Source: CBDDHT01 sp965228615 (lineage in GTDB: Bacteria > Pseudomonadota > Alphaproteobacteria > Rhizobiales > Methyloligellaceae). From it: a DNA stretch of 64,000 nt. Shown piece by piece: positions 43,564-52,729 of the stretch (position 1 is its first letter; the number at the start of each line of letters is the position of its first letter). The DNA is taken from NCBI GenBank assembly GCA_965228615.1, contig CBDDHT010000004.1:2666001-2730000 (forward strand), read 5' to 3'. Below the pieces are notes generated by a model. It saw only the letters and a list, made by a program, of their open reading frames with translations, was not told the DNA's origin and made no database searches. Made by a program: the position numbers and the translations under genes.

Positions 43564-44973
43564 ATGAGTCCTCGCTTCCTCGCGATTGCCGCGGTCGCTG
43601 CCTTCTTTTCATTCGGAACGCATGCCGCAGAGACTACAGATCCCAAGACCTCGCCCGAGGAACCGGGCTCGGCGCGTATCAACGAGACGCTGCAACCGCT
43701 CCTGCCGGCTTACTGGAAAGTGTCGGGTCTTAAGGTAGTCGCTACAGTCAATGAAGGGGATGCTGTCGAGCCTAAGCTCAAACAGCGTATCGAGGCAAGC
43801 ATATCGCCGATTGCCGCACTCTATAGCGAAGCACCCGGTTCAGCCGGCAAGCTTGCGCCGTTCGTTGTGATCGTAGAAACGGTACCCGCCGACAATGTTC
43901 GTACCCTCTACGGCATCGCCTATTCATCCTATCGGGCCGGAAAGTGGTCGGTGCGGATTGGCTTGGAAAATGGCGTTGGCAAGCTCGGCAAACCGCGCGA
44001 TATTTTCGCACGTCCGACGGTCGTCGCAGGGTCCGAAATAGCGAGTGAAGCCGCCAAGCGTTTGTCACTCGCTCAGGTCCTACTCGATACGTTTCAAAAA
44101 GAAAATCTGAGCCGCGTGAGCCGTTACAAGGCGGAGATCGCAGCTGCCAATGCCAAGCACGCAGCGGCACTGAGCGCCTTGAAGGCTGGCAATATTGCAG
44201 AACTCGATGCCCTTGAGGCGGCACAAGCCAAAGCGATCGACGGACTTGCGAAAAAGGCAGAAGCGCTGACGGCTCCGCTCGAAGCGGACATTGCCAAGAT
44301 AAAGGCCGAGCATGCGGCTGCTATCGAGAAGCTCAAGGCAAAGCAGGCCGAGGAACTCGCAACACTGAAGAGCGATGGAAAGGCCGAATTACTCGACGCG
44401 GAAACTCAACGCCTCGAAATCCTTGCAAGTCGAGAAAAAGCCCACGGCGAGAAAGCGAAGGCCGTCGAGGCAGCCCGAACAAAGGCGCGAGAAGCACTTC
44501 GAGATGCGCGTAAGGCCGCATTCGATGCCCTCGAGACGGCGCTCAAAAGCGACGACATCAACATCCGGCGCGGGGCCGTTGAAGCCGCATTCAGCCAGAA
44601 CGATGAGACGCTCAAACGCATTGCTTTGGTCCAATCGCTCAATAGCGGCGACTGGGTTCTGCAGGAAGGCGCGCTTCGAACAATCCTCGATCGAAATCCG
44701 CTCCTCGCGGTTCAAATCGCTCGACAAGAGAAAGAGAATTTCGTTGCAACCATCGATGTCGCCGAACTGGATGCCGGAACAGGGAATTTCAGCGGGACAT
44801 TTCAGCTACCTGATGCAGAAGGCCGCGGTGGCAAAGGCAGCATCGGTCAAGGGGGCCTGACGTGGCGAGACGAGGCCTGTTCGCTATCGCTCACCCTTCA
44901 GGACGACGGTATCCTCACGGGTAGGGGGCAGTGCGGAAAAGCAACCTTCGCCGCAACGTTGCGCTTGTATTGA
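43564..44973 (+). CDS. Secreted coiled-coil protein of unknown function
   Basis: 469 aa. A signal peptide ends near GTHAAETT (residue about 22). Residues about 40-150 are a globular domain (YWKVSGLKVVATVNEGD ... FVVIVETVPADNVRTLYG). Residues about 175-330 form a long charged coiled coil rich in Ala, Lys and Glu. A short helical stretch follows (RRGAVEAAFSQNDETLKRIAL), then a beta-rich C-terminal domain with GKGSIGQGGLTWRDEACSLSL and two Cys. I recognise no family. TGGAGG lies 10 bases before the ATG. It is probably a periplasmic protein that self-associates. Confidence 0.75.
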   Translation: MSPRFLAIAAVAAFFSFGTHAAETTDPKTSPEEPGSARINETLQPLLPAYWKVSGLKVVATVNEGDAVEPKLKQRIEASISPIAALYSEAPGSAGKLAPFVVIVETVPADNVRTLYGIAYSSYRAGKWSVRIGLENGVGKLGKPRDIFARPTVVAGSEIASEAAKRLSLAQVLLDTFQKENLSRVSRYKAEIAAANAKHAAALSALKAGNIAELDALEAAQAKAIDGLAKKAEALTAPLEADIAKIKAEHAAAIEKLKAKQAEELATLKSDGKAELLDAETQRLEILASREKAHGEKAKAVEAARTKAREALRDARKAAFDALETALKSDDINIRRGAVEAAFSQNDETLKRIALVQSLNSGDWVLQEGALRTILDRNPLLAVQIARQEKENFVATIDVAELDAGTGNFSGTFQLPDAEGRGGKGSIGQGGLTWRDEACSLSLTLQDDGILTGRGQCGKATFAATLRLY

Positions 44974-45026
44974 AACGGATCGCCATCATCCTTCCCTTGC
45001 CTCTATTGAGTCGCTAGACCACGACG

Positions 45027-45851
45027 ATGAGCGAACGTTCGATTCTCATCACTGGTTGTTCGTCCGGTATCGGCGAGTGTTGCGCCCACGGATTGCGCAA
45101 GCGAGGCTGGCGCGTCTTTGCCACGGCACGCAAGCCGGAGGATATCGCAGCGCTGCAAAACGAGGGCCTGGAAGCCCTCTATCTCGACTATCGTGAGCCC
45201 GAGTCGATCGCGGCCTGCGCCGACCATGTTCTCCAGGCGACGCGGGGAAGCATCGGCGCCCTCTTCAATAACGGTGCCTATGGCCAGCCGGGGGCCGTTG
45301 AAGATTTGCCGACAGAGGCACTTCGCGAGCAATTCGAGGCCAACTTTTTCGGCTGGCACGACCTGACAGCCCGCTTGATACCGGCGATGCGGGCGAACGG
45401 AGGCGGGCGGATCGTGCAGAATTCATCGGTCCTGGGATTGGTATCGCTCAAATATCGCGGCGCGTACAACGCCAGCAAATTTGCGCTCGAAGGCCTCACG
45501 GACGCAATGCGGCGGGAATTGAAGGACACTGGAATTTATGTGTCGCTCATCGAGCCGGGTCCGATCTGGAGCCGATTTTCGGACCATGCCCTCGCAGCCT
45601 ACCGGGAAAACATTGATCTGAATGGATCGCCTCATGCCGAGAACTATGCGCGTCGGATCGCAGCAATGGAAGCCGGTGGTGCTACGCGTTTCAAGCTCGG
45701 TCCGGAAGCCGTTCTTGCAAAACTCGTGCATGCTCTGGAGAGCAAAAATCCTCGCCCCCGATACTTCGTCACCATCCCGACACATCTGATGGCATTTGCT
45801 CGCCGCGTTCTCCCGACACGTATGCTCGATGCGATGACGGCAGGCCATTAG
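45027..45851 (+). CDS. Short-chain dehydrogenase/reductase (SDR)
   Basis: 274 aa. Classical SDR: the NAD(P) motif is TGCSSGIGECCAHG at about residues 10-23, then NNGAYGQPG, the Ser in IVQNSSVLG and the YNASK catalytic motif (YNASKFALEG). The C-terminus is longer than minimal SDRs, with GATRFKLGPEAVLAKLVHALESKNPRPRYFV. It lies between a secreted protein gene and a HIG1-like gene, so no pathway is suggested by context. Confidence 0.88.
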   Translation: MSERSILITGCSSGIGECCAHGLRKRGWRVFATARKPEDIAALQNEGLEALYLDYREPESIAACADHVLQATRGSIGALFNNGAYGQPGAVEDLPTEALREQFEANFFGWHDLTARLIPAMRANGGGRIVQNSSVLGLVSLKYRGAYNASKFALEGLTDAMRRELKDTGIYVSLIEPGPIWSRFSDHALAAYRENIDLNGSPHAENYARRIAAMEAGGATRFKLGPEAVLAKLVHALESKNPRPRYFVTIPTHLMAFARRVLPTRMLDAMTAGH

Positions 45852-45989
45852 TGTCGCGCTTTGTCCATGCCAATTCCCGTGAGGGCGACCGGCAATTTCG
45901 GCCACTTCCGGCCTTGGATTGGCGGGCGCCGGACACGACTTGAATGCACAGCGCTTGCCAATTGGCGCCATTGGCCGTTTAGATAGCGG

Positions 45990-46181
45990 ATGAACAGCCT
46001 CTTCTACGGATTAATCCCATTTGCGGTCGGCGCCGTTGCCGTGGTGCTGAGCCTCGGTCTCTGGAACATGCTGCGTGACGGCAGTGCGTCACTGTCTCAA
46101 ACGCTGATGCGTTGGCGCGTAATGCTTCAATTCGCTGCCGTTATCATCATCATGGTGGCGATCTACTTAAAAGGGAACTGA
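45990..46181 (+). CDS. HIG1-domain twin transmembrane protein
   Basis: 63 aa, two transmembrane segments (GLIPFAVGAVAVVLSLGLWNM and VMLQFAAVIIIMVAIYL) joined by a polar loop with SLSQTLMRWRV. This LMRWRVxxQ pattern is the HIG1-type motif of alphaproteobacterial twin-transmembrane proteins; related mitochondrial proteins assist cytochrome oxidase. It lies 9 bp before the cobalamin adenosyltransferase gene, an order also seen in other alphaproteobacteria. Confidence 0.85.
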   Translation: MNSLFYGLIPFAVGAVAVVLSLGLWNMLRDGSASLSQTLMRWRVMLQFAAVIIIMVAIYLKGN

Positions 46182-46190
46182 GTCTGCTCC

Positions 46191-46772
46191 ATGGTTGTCC
46201 TCAACAAGATCTACACAAAAACCGGTGATGCCGGCACGACGGCGCTGGGTACGGGCACGCGCGTTCCAAAGCATCATGTCAGGATCGAATCCTATGGAAC
46301 AGTCGACGAAACCAATGCCGCGATCGGCATGGCACGTCAGAATCTGACATCGGACGATACCATGGTCGACGCCATGCTGGAGCGGATACAGAATGACCTT
46401 TTCGATCTTGGCGCCGATTTATGCACGCCGGATACCGGGGAGCCGCTCGAATATGAACCTTTGAGGATTACCGACAGCCAGGTGGAACGGCTCGAAAGTG
46501 AAATCGATGCGTTGAACAGCGAACTCGAACCGCTCAAATCGTTTGTTCTTCCCGGTGGCACGCCCGGTGCGACGGCACTCCATGTTGCGCGCACCGTCTG
46601 TCGCCGGGCCGAGCGGTTGATGGTTGCTCTGAACGGTCTGAATGGCGAGACCGTCTCAGATCCGGCCATGCGCTATGCCAATCGGCTCTCGGATTTCCTG
46701 TTTGTGGCCAGCCGCTATGTCAACGCCAAGGGGGCCGGCGACAAGCTTTGGACGCCCGGTGCGAACCGCTAG
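46191..46772 (+). CDS. ATP:cob(I)alamin adenosyltransferase (PduO type)
   Basis: 193 aa. The N-terminal KIYTKTGDAGTTALG loop binds ATP, ESYGTVDETNAAIG and RIQNDLFDLGADL carry other active-site positions, and VCRRAERLM and YANRLSDFLFVASR are the C-terminal family signatures. It makes adenosylcobalamin, needed for methylmalonyl- and ethylmalonyl-CoA mutases. This fits the mcd-like gene nearby. The start follows 9 bp after the HIG1-like gene and the stop is 12 bp before the rhomboid gene. Confidence 0.93.
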   Translation: MVVLNKIYTKTGDAGTTALGTGTRVPKHHVRIESYGTVDETNAAIGMARQNLTSDDTMVDAMLERIQNDLFDLGADLCTPDTGEPLEYEPLRITDSQVERLESEIDALNSELEPLKSFVLPGGTPGATALHVARTVCRRAERLMVALNGLNGETVSDPAMRYANRLSDFLFVASRYVNAKGAGDKLWTPGANR

Positions 46773-46784
46773 AGGCCGCCGCAA

Positions 46785-47501
46785 GTGTTTGTTCCTCTCC
46801 ATGATCGCAACCCACTGAAAAGCATATCTTTTCAGTATGTTACTGTTGCGCTCATTTTGATGAATGTCTTTGTTTTCGTCGTCTTTCAGACCGAGTTTAT
46901 CTTTCCGCTCGGCCGTCTCGCGGAGGCCTTTGCCGTTGTTCCCATCGAGCTGTTCAGTCGCGGCCTTCTGGTCTCGGGCCATGTGCTGATCCCCGACGGC
47001 GCTGTGCCAGTTCCTGAGCGGCTGACCCTCGTGACCTATATGTTCCTGCACGGAGGCTGGATCCATCTAATCGGCAACATGGCGTTTCTTTGGGTCTTCG
47101 GCGACAACGTGGAAGACGCGATGGGTCATGTCCGTTTCATCATGTTCTACGTTATGTGCGGTGTCGCTGCGGCGCTTGCACACGCCTGGGCTCAACCTCA
47201 ATCCGACATCCCATTGATCGGGGCCAGCGGCGGCGTGGCCGGTATTATCGCGGCTTACCTGATGCTTCATCCAAAGGTCAAAGTCTGGGTCCTTGCCCTG
47301 TGGCGTATTCCCATCCGCATTCCTGCAATCTGGGCACTCGGATTCTGGGTCGGGTTGCAGTTTTTCAGTGCCATCACCGCAACCGAAGAGAATGTTGCGT
47401 GGTGGGCGCATATCGGCGGTCTGGCCGCCGGTGCGGTCTTGATCCTCTTCATGCGCCGGCCGGGCGTTCTACTGTTCGATCGCACTGCGGGAGGCGCTTA
47501 A
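46785..47501 (+). CDS. Rhomboid family intramembrane serine protease
   Basis: 238 aa starting at GTG 46785. Six to seven transmembrane segments. The catalytic Ser is in GASGGVAGIIAAYLM, the catalytic His in WWAHIGGLAAG, and MFLHGGWIHLIGNMAFLWVFG is the conserved L1-TM2 segment. Such proteases cleave single-pass membrane proteins in the bilayer. The gene follows the adenosyltransferase by 12 bp. The substrate is unknown. Confidence 0.92.
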   Translation: MFVPLHDRNPLKSISFQYVTVALILMNVFVFVVFQTEFIFPLGRLAEAFAVVPIELFSRGLLVSGHVLIPDGAVPVPERLTLVTYMFLHGGWIHLIGNMAFLWVFGDNVEDAMGHVRFIMFYVMCGVAAALAHAWAQPQSDIPLIGASGGVAGIIAAYLMLHPKVKVWVLALWRIPIRIPAIWALGFWVGLQFFSAITATEENVAWWAHIGGLAAGAVLILFMRRPGVLLFDRTAGGA

Positions 47502-47720
47502 GCCAGCGGCTTGTGGATCGGGATCGGTGCGCAGCGCGTCAAAAGCGTCGCACCTGCTGAAAATCATCTTTCGGAGCATTGACTTGGGTTTGACCCGCGA
47601 GTACGGTCGCGGCCGCTTTTCGCATGTGCGAAGAGCCGGGATATTGGGAATACCGAACGGCCTTCTCCCCTGCTTTTCGCCGACCGCTCCAACGAGCCAC
47701 CGATCCTAACGGAGCCGTCC

Positions 47721-48470
47721 ATGAAGATCCTGGTCCCGGTCAAACGTGTCGTCGACTACAATGTGAAGATCCGGGTAAAATCCGACGGTTCCGGCGTTGA
47801 GCTGGCAAACGTCAAAATGTCGATGAATCCTTTCGACGAGATTGCAGTCGAAGAAGCCATCCGCATGAAGGAAGCCGGCACGGCAGAGGAAATCGTCGCC
47901 GTCTCGATCGGTCCCCAGAAAGCGCAAGAGACGATCCGCACAGCGCTTGCCATGGGCGCCGACCGCGGCATCCTGGTCAAGACCGACGAGACGCTGGAAC
48001 CCCTTGCCGTTGCCAAGGTCCTCAAAGCGATTGTTGCCGAGGAAAGCCCCGATCTTGTCGTTCTCGGGAAGCAGGCAATCGACGGCGATTGCAATCAGAC
48101 CGGTCAGATGCTCGCAAGTCTCCTGGATTGGCCCCAGGGCACATTCTCATCCAAAATCGTGATTGAGGATGACAAGGTTCGCGTGACACGGGAGGTCGAT
48201 GGCGGGCTGGAAACAGTGCTGTTGAACCGTCCCGCCGTTCTCACAACCGACCTCAGGCTTAACGAGCCCCGCTACGCATCATTGCCGAATATCATGAAGG
48301 CTAAAAAGAAACCGATCGACGAGAAGGCTCTTGAGGACTTTGGGATCGATACGGCACCGAGGCTGACTGTCCAGAACACGGCTGAACCCGCGACCCGCGA
48401 AGCGGGCGTGCGTGTCGCCGATGTCGCCGAGCTTGTCGCAAAGCTCAAGAATGAGGCGGGAGTAATCTGA
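47721..48470 (+). CDS. etfB: Electron transfer flavoprotein beta subunit
   Basis: 249 aa. The N-terminus MKILVPVKRVVDYNVKIRV and the EtfB signature VLGKQAIDGDCNQTGQMLASLLDWPQGTF (AMP-binding region) are clear. EtfB pairs with EtfA to carry electrons from acyl-CoA dehydrogenases to ETF-quinone oxidoreductase. A GGAG lies before the ATG. Its stop overlaps the etfA ATG by one base. The 219 bp upstream separates it from the rhomboid gene and probably holds the promoter. Confidence 0.97.
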   Translation: MKILVPVKRVVDYNVKIRVKSDGSGVELANVKMSMNPFDEIAVEEAIRMKEAGTAEEIVAVSIGPQKAQETIRTALAMGADRGILVKTDETLEPLAVAKVLKAIVAEESPDLVVLGKQAIDGDCNQTGQMLASLLDWPQGTFSSKIVIEDDKVRVTREVDGGLETVLLNRPAVLTTDLRLNEPRYASLPNIMKAKKKPIDEKALEDFGIDTAPRLTVQNTAEPATREAGVRVADVAELVAKLKNEAGVI

Positions 48471-49414
48471 TGGCGACCCTTCTTATCGCCGAGCACGACA
48501 ACACGACGCTCAATGATGCCACAGCCAAGACATTGTCGGCGGCAACGGCTCTCGGCAGCGATGTCCATATACTCGTTGCCGGCGAAAACTGTTCCGGTGT
48601 TGCAGATCAAGCGGCCAAGCTTGAGGGAGCCGCGAAGATCCTCCTGGCAGACGCACCGCATTTGGCGACAGGGCTGGCCGAAGAGATGGCGGCGCTTACA
48701 TTTTCCATCGCCGATAGCTACGATGCGATCCTTGCATCGGCTACGACAACGGGTAAGAACTTTTTGCCACGTGTGGCAGCCAAACTGGACGTCGGCCAGA
48801 TTTCTGAGATCAGCGCCGTCCTCTCACCCGATACATTCGAGCGTCCGATCTACGCTGGAAATGCCATCCAAACGGTACAATCTCATGATGCGAAAAAGGT
48901 CATGACGGTCCGTACCACGGCTTTCCAGGCCGTTGAAGAAGGCGCGCCCGCACCAATAGAGAGCATTGCGGTGCCCGATGCTCTGGGTGTTTCCAGCTTC
49001 GAAGGTGCCGAACTTTCAAAGTCGGACCGCCCGGAACTGACATCTGCCAGCATCGTCATATCCGGCGGCCGGGGACTGGCGTCGGGCGAGAACTTCGAGA
49101 CCTATATCGCCCCTGTTGCCGAGAAGCTCGGTGCCGCGATTGGCGCTAGCCGCGCCGCGGTCGACGCTGGGTACATGTCAAACGACTACCAGGTCGGACA
49201 GACCGGAAAAGTCGTTGCACCCGATCTATATATCGCCGTCGGCATATCCGGTGCCATTCAACATCTTGCCGGCATGAAAGACTCCAAGGTGATCGTTGCC
49301 ATCAACAAGGACGATGAGGCGCCGATCTTCCAGGTCGCTGACTATGGCCTGGTGGCCGATCTCTTCACCGTTTTGCCGGAGCTCGCGGCCGAGCTCGAAA
49401 AAGCCGGTACCTAG
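48470..49414 (+). CDS. etfA: Electron transfer flavoprotein alpha subunit
   Basis: 314 aa. The C-terminal FAD-binding domain shows VISGGRGLASGENFE, DYQVGQTGKVVAPDLYIAVGISGAIQHLAGMKDS and VIVAINKDDEAPIFQVADYG, which is the EtfA signature. It carries the FAD of the heterodimer and accepts electrons from acyl-CoA dehydrogenases, probably including the mcd-like product 6 kb upstream. A one-base overlap with etfB couples translation. The next gene, 15 bp on, encodes 3-hydroxybutyryl-CoA dehydrogenase. Confidence 0.97.
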   Translation: MATLLIAEHDNTTLNDATAKTLSAATALGSDVHILVAGENCSGVADQAAKLEGAAKILLADAPHLATGLAEEMAALTFSIADSYDAILASATTTGKNFLPRVAAKLDVGQISEISAVLSPDTFERPIYAGNAIQTVQSHDAKKVMTVRTTAFQAVEEGAPAPIESIAVPDALGVSSFEGAELSKSDRPELTSASIVISGGRGLASGENFETYIAPVAEKLGAAIGASRAAVDAGYMSNDYQVGQTGKVVAPDLYIAVGISGAIQHLAGMKDSKVIVAINKDDEAPIFQVADYGLVADLFTVLPELAAELEKAGT

Positions 49415-49429
49415 AAAGCGCTGCAGACA

Positions 49430-50305
49430 ATGGAAATCAAGAAAGTCGGAGTGATCGGTGCGGGTCAGATGGGCAACGGAATTGCTCATGTGATCGCACT
49501 GGCAGGCTACAAGGTTGCATTAAACGACGTCGAAAAGGACCGAATCGAACAAGGGCTGGCGACGATCAACGGCAACCTTGCACGTCAGGTTGCTTCGTCC
49601 AAGATTACAGACGAGCAGCGCAAGGCGGCAATGGACAATATTTCGGTCGCCGAGACGTTCGATGCCTTCTCCGACACGGATCTGGTAATCGAGGCGGCAG
49701 TCGAAAATGAAGATGTGAAACGCGCCATCTTTGCCGATCTTTGCCCGGTGCTGCGTTCCGACGCAATTGTCGCTACAAACACGTCATCGATTTCGATCAC
49801 GCGCTTGGCGGCCTCGACCGATCGACCCGAGCAATTCATCGGCATGCATTTCATGAACCCGGTTCCGGTCATGGCGCTGGTCGAAATGATCCGCGGAATT
49901 GCGACCGAGGAAGGAACATTTTCCTGCGCCACGGATTTCGTGACGGGTTTGGGGAAAACGATTGCGGTTTCGGAGGACTTCCCTGCCTTCATGGTGAACC
50001 GCATTCTCCTACCGATGATCAATGAAGCCGTCTACACATTGTATGAAGGCGTCGGCTCCGTGAAAGCGATCGATACGGCTCTCAGACTCGGTGCGCGTCA
50101 TCCGATGGGCCCGCTGGAGCTTGCCGATTTCATCGGTCTCGATACGTGCCTTGCCGTCATGCAGGTTCTCTATGAGGGACTTGCCGACACCAAATATCGT
50201 CCCTGCCCGTTGCTCGTGAAATATGTCGAAGCAGGATGGCTTGGTCGCAAGACCCAGCGTGGCTTCTACGACTATCGCGGTGATGAGCCTGTGCCCACCC
50301 GCTAG
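49430..50305 (+). CDS. 3-hydroxybutyryl-CoA dehydrogenase
   Basis: 291 aa. The NAD(P) motif VIGAGQMGNGIAHVIALAG is at residues 8-26. FIGMHFMNPVPVMALVEMIRG contains the catalytic His, and GARHPMGPLELADFIGLD is the family signature. Single-domain HBDH makes or uses 3-hydroxybutyryl-CoA in acetoacetyl-CoA/PHB/ethylmalonyl-CoA flux. Adjacency to etfBA fits. It converges on the thioredoxin-like gene, stop to stop 17 bp apart. Confidence 0.94.
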   Translation: MEIKKVGVIGAGQMGNGIAHVIALAGYKVALNDVEKDRIEQGLATINGNLARQVASSKITDEQRKAAMDNISVAETFDAFSDTDLVIEAAVENEDVKRAIFADLCPVLRSDAIVATNTSSISITRLAASTDRPEQFIGMHFMNPVPVMALVEMIRGIATEEGTFSCATDFVTGLGKTIAVSEDFPAFMVNRILLPMINEAVYTLYEGVGSVKAIDTALRLGARHPMGPLELADFIGLDTCLAVMQVLYEGLADTKYRPCPLLVKYVEAGWLGRKTQRGFYDYRGDEPVPTR

Positions 50306-50321
50306 GGCCTGCGCATACAGA

Positions 50322-51014
50322 TCAGCTTTTTCCCATCGCTGCTTTGATGAGCGCCTTGGCGTCATCGGAATGCCATTCGGCTGGCCCGACGAGACGTGCG
50401 ATTTCCTTCCCGTCGCGATTGATCAGGAGCGTGGTCGGCATGCCAAAGGCTTTGAGAGCCGGCGCAATCTTGCCAGACGAATCGTTATAGAGTTTGAGCT
50501 CCTTGATACCGATCTTTTCAAGGAATTCTCGAGGTTTGTCGAGACCGCCCCGATCGATGCTGACGGCGACCACATCAAAATTATCACCGCCGAACTCCGC
50601 TTTGAGGGCATCGAAATACGGCATCTCCTTTCGGCAGGGTGCGCACCAGGTGGCCCACAGATTGAGAAGCACGACTTTGCCTTGCCATTTGCCCAGCGAG
50701 GTGCCTGTCCCCTCTCCGGAAATGAAATTGACGTCTGCGAGCTCGACCGGTTTGGAATGAATGACAAGAGACGCCAGCTCGCCCTTATTGAGACCGGCAA
50801 TTCCGCCCGAGCGCTCCGACGGCGCGACCATTTTGGTGCTTGACGTTTCAGGGGGCTTAACGGTGGTTGCAACCGGCACGACCGGTGCATTGCCATACGG
50901 CCCGAAAGTCACGTATATCCCAACGAAACCAGCGACTGCAGCCAGGATCGCCGCCAACACATAGGTAGATTTCGGAATTCGGTTCGTTTGGCTTTCGGTT
51001 TCTTCAGCACCCAT
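50322..51014 (-). CDS. tlpA: TlpA-type membrane-anchored thiol:disulfide oxidoreductase
   Basis: 230 aa. A single N-terminal transmembrane segment (STYVLAAILAAVAGFVGIYV) anchors a periplasmic thioredoxin domain with VVLLNLWATWCAPCRKEMP (CxxC is CAPC), ALKAFGMPTTLLINRDG (cis-Pro). The stretch between anchor and domain is Val/Ala/Pro-rich. TlpA-type reductants act in periplasmic cysteine reduction, for example cytochrome oxidase maturation. It is divergent from argH (70 bp), a pairing seen in other alphaproteobacteria. Confidence 0.9.
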   Translation of the reverse strand: MGAEETESQTNRIPKSTYVLAAILAAVAGFVGIYVTFGPYGNAPVVPVATTVKPPETSSTKMVAPSERSGGIAGLNKGELASLVIHSKPVELADVNFISGEGTGTSLGKWQGKVVLLNLWATWCAPCRKEMPYFDALKAEFGGDNFDVVAVSIDRGGLDKPREFLEKIGIKELKLYNDSSGKIAPALKAFGMPTTLLINRDGKEIARLVGPAEWHSDDAKALIKAAMGKS

Positions 51015-51083
51015 GGCGTTTCATATCCAGGCTCGTTTCGGATCATAGTGACGTCGGGCAAGCTCTCATCGGGGCGATAGCAC

Positions 51084-52481
51084 ATGACCAACAGAATGTG
51101 GGGCGGCCGGTTCGATGCCGGCCCTGCCGAAATCATGGAGGAAATCAACGCCTCTATCGATTTCGACAAAAGATTGGCACCCCAGGATATTACCGCCTCC
51201 AAGGCTCATTGCGCCATGTTGGCGGAGACCGGGGTTATTTCAAGGCAAGATGCCGACGCCATTGCCGCAGGTCTAGACACGATTCTGTCAGAAATCGAGG
51301 GTGGCAAGTTTACCTTTTCCCGGGCGCTCGAAGACATCCACATGAATGTCGAGTCACGCCTTGCCGAGCTTATCGGACCTACCGCAGGCCGCCTGCACAC
51401 CGCCAGATCGCGAAACGATCAGGTTGCAACAGATTTCAAGCTCTATGTGCGGGATACGATTGACCATCTGGACGAACAGATTTCGACCCTGCAGGAAGTC
51501 CTGGCAACCAAGGCCCTTGCGCATGCCAAGGTCGTCATGCCGGGCTACACCCATCTGCAGACGGCCCAACCGATAACCTTCGGACATCATCTGCTGGCTT
51601 ACGTCGAAATGCTGTCGCGGGATCGCGGCCGGTTTGCCGATGCTCGCGACCGGTTGAATGAAAGCCCGCTTGGCTCCGCAGCCCTCGCCGGCACATCGTT
51701 CCCGATCGACCGCGAAATGACTGCCAAGGCCCTCGGCTTTGCGCGACCAACCGCCAACTCTCTGGATGCGGTCGCAGACCGTGACTTCGTACTCGAAGCG
51801 CTCGCCGCCTGCAGTATCACAGCCGTCCATCTTTCCCGGCTTGCCGAAGAAATTGTGCTTTGGGCGTCATCCGAATTCGGCTTCATCAGGTTATCGGATG
51901 CTTTTTCTACCGGCTCTTCCATCATGCCGCAGAAGCGCAACCCCGATGCAGCCGAACTCGTGCGGGCAAAAACCGGCCGCATAATCGCGGCGTTTCAAAG
52001 TCTCAGCGTGGTGATGAAAGGTCTGCCCCTCGCCTACTCGAAGGACATGCAGGAAGACAAGGAAGCGGCATTCGATGCGCTCGATTCTCTTTCGCTCGTT
52101 CTTGCGGCCATGTCCGGCATGATCGCCGATCTCGAGCCGGACCCGGCCGCCATGCGCCGCAGCGCCGCTCGCGGCCATCCAACCGCGACCGATCTCGCAG
52201 ACTGGCTTGTGCGCGAGGCCGGTCTGCCGTTCCGAGACGCCCATCACGTGACGGGCCGCGTGGTTGCCAAGGCCGATGAAGAAAATGTGCAGTTATGGCG
52301 CCTGCCACTATCCGCAATGCAGGAGATCGAGCCCCGAATTACGGACGATATCATGTCCGTTCTTTCGGTTGCGAACTCGGTCAAAAGCAGGAAAAGCTAT
52401 GGTGGGACAGCGCCAGGCAACGTGTCGAGAATGGCGCGGCGCTGGATAAAGCGTTTGGAAAGAGAAAGCCGATCAGGCTAA
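51084..52481 (+). CDS. argH: Argininosuccinate lyase
   Basis: 465 aa. MTNRMWGGRFDAGPAEIMEEINASI is the typical N-terminus. HTARSRNDQVATDFKLYVRD, the GYTHLQTAQPITFGHHLL segment and the signature FSTGSSIMPQKRNPDAAE carry the catalytic Ser region. It makes arginine and fumarate. It is followed by lptM and lysA, a conserved alphaproteobacterial order. Confidence 0.97.
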   Translation: MTNRMWGGRFDAGPAEIMEEINASIDFDKRLAPQDITASKAHCAMLAETGVISRQDADAIAAGLDTILSEIEGGKFTFSRALEDIHMNVESRLAELIGPTAGRLHTARSRNDQVATDFKLYVRDTIDHLDEQISTLQEVLATKALAHAKVVMPGYTHLQTAQPITFGHHLLAYVEMLSRDRGRFADARDRLNESPLGSAALAGTSFPIDREMTAKALGFARPTANSLDAVADRDFVLEALAACSITAVHLSRLAEEIVLWASSEFGFIRLSDAFSTGSSIMPQKRNPDAAELVRAKTGRIIAAFQSLSVVMKGLPLAYSKDMQEDKEAAFDALDSLSLVLAAMSGMIADLEPDPAAMRRSAARGHPTATDLADWLVREAGLPFRDAHHVTGRVVAKADEENVQLWRLPLSAMQEIEPRITDDIMSVLSVANSVKSRKSYGGTAPGNVSRMARRWIKRLERESRSG

Positions 52482-52522
52482 AAGGAGTGCTGATTGGCAC
52501 TTGAAAACAGGGGCGCTCAAAA

Positions 52523-52666
52523 ATGCGCATAACCAAAACACTCGGTGTCGTGGTCGTGCTGGCGACGGCAATCAGCCTTTCCGCCTGCGGCCGCAAAGGC
52601 CCGTTAGAAGCCCCGCCCGGCAAAAGCTCGGCCGGGATCACTGCAATTTTCGCGCAGCTTTTCTAG
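52523..52666 (+). CDS. lptM: LptM-like small lipoprotein
   Basis: 47 aa. The N-terminus MRITKTLGVVVVLATAISLS is a signal peptide that ends in the lipobox LSAC (Cys22). The mature part starts CGRKGPLEAPPGK. The CG-(R/Q)KG-PL-x-PP motif is that of the LptM/YifL family, which promotes disulfide maturation of the LptD translocon. Its position between argH and lysA is the usual one in alphaproteobacteria. It ends 63 bp before lysA. Confidence 0.88.
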   Translation: MRITKTLGVVVVLATAISLSACGRKGPLEAPPGKSSAGITAIFAQLF

Positions 52667-52729
52667 GTTGCCCGATCCGGGGCTGCTGGCTAGGTCCATA
52701 GCCTGGCGCGCCCACCTAAGCGACCGACC

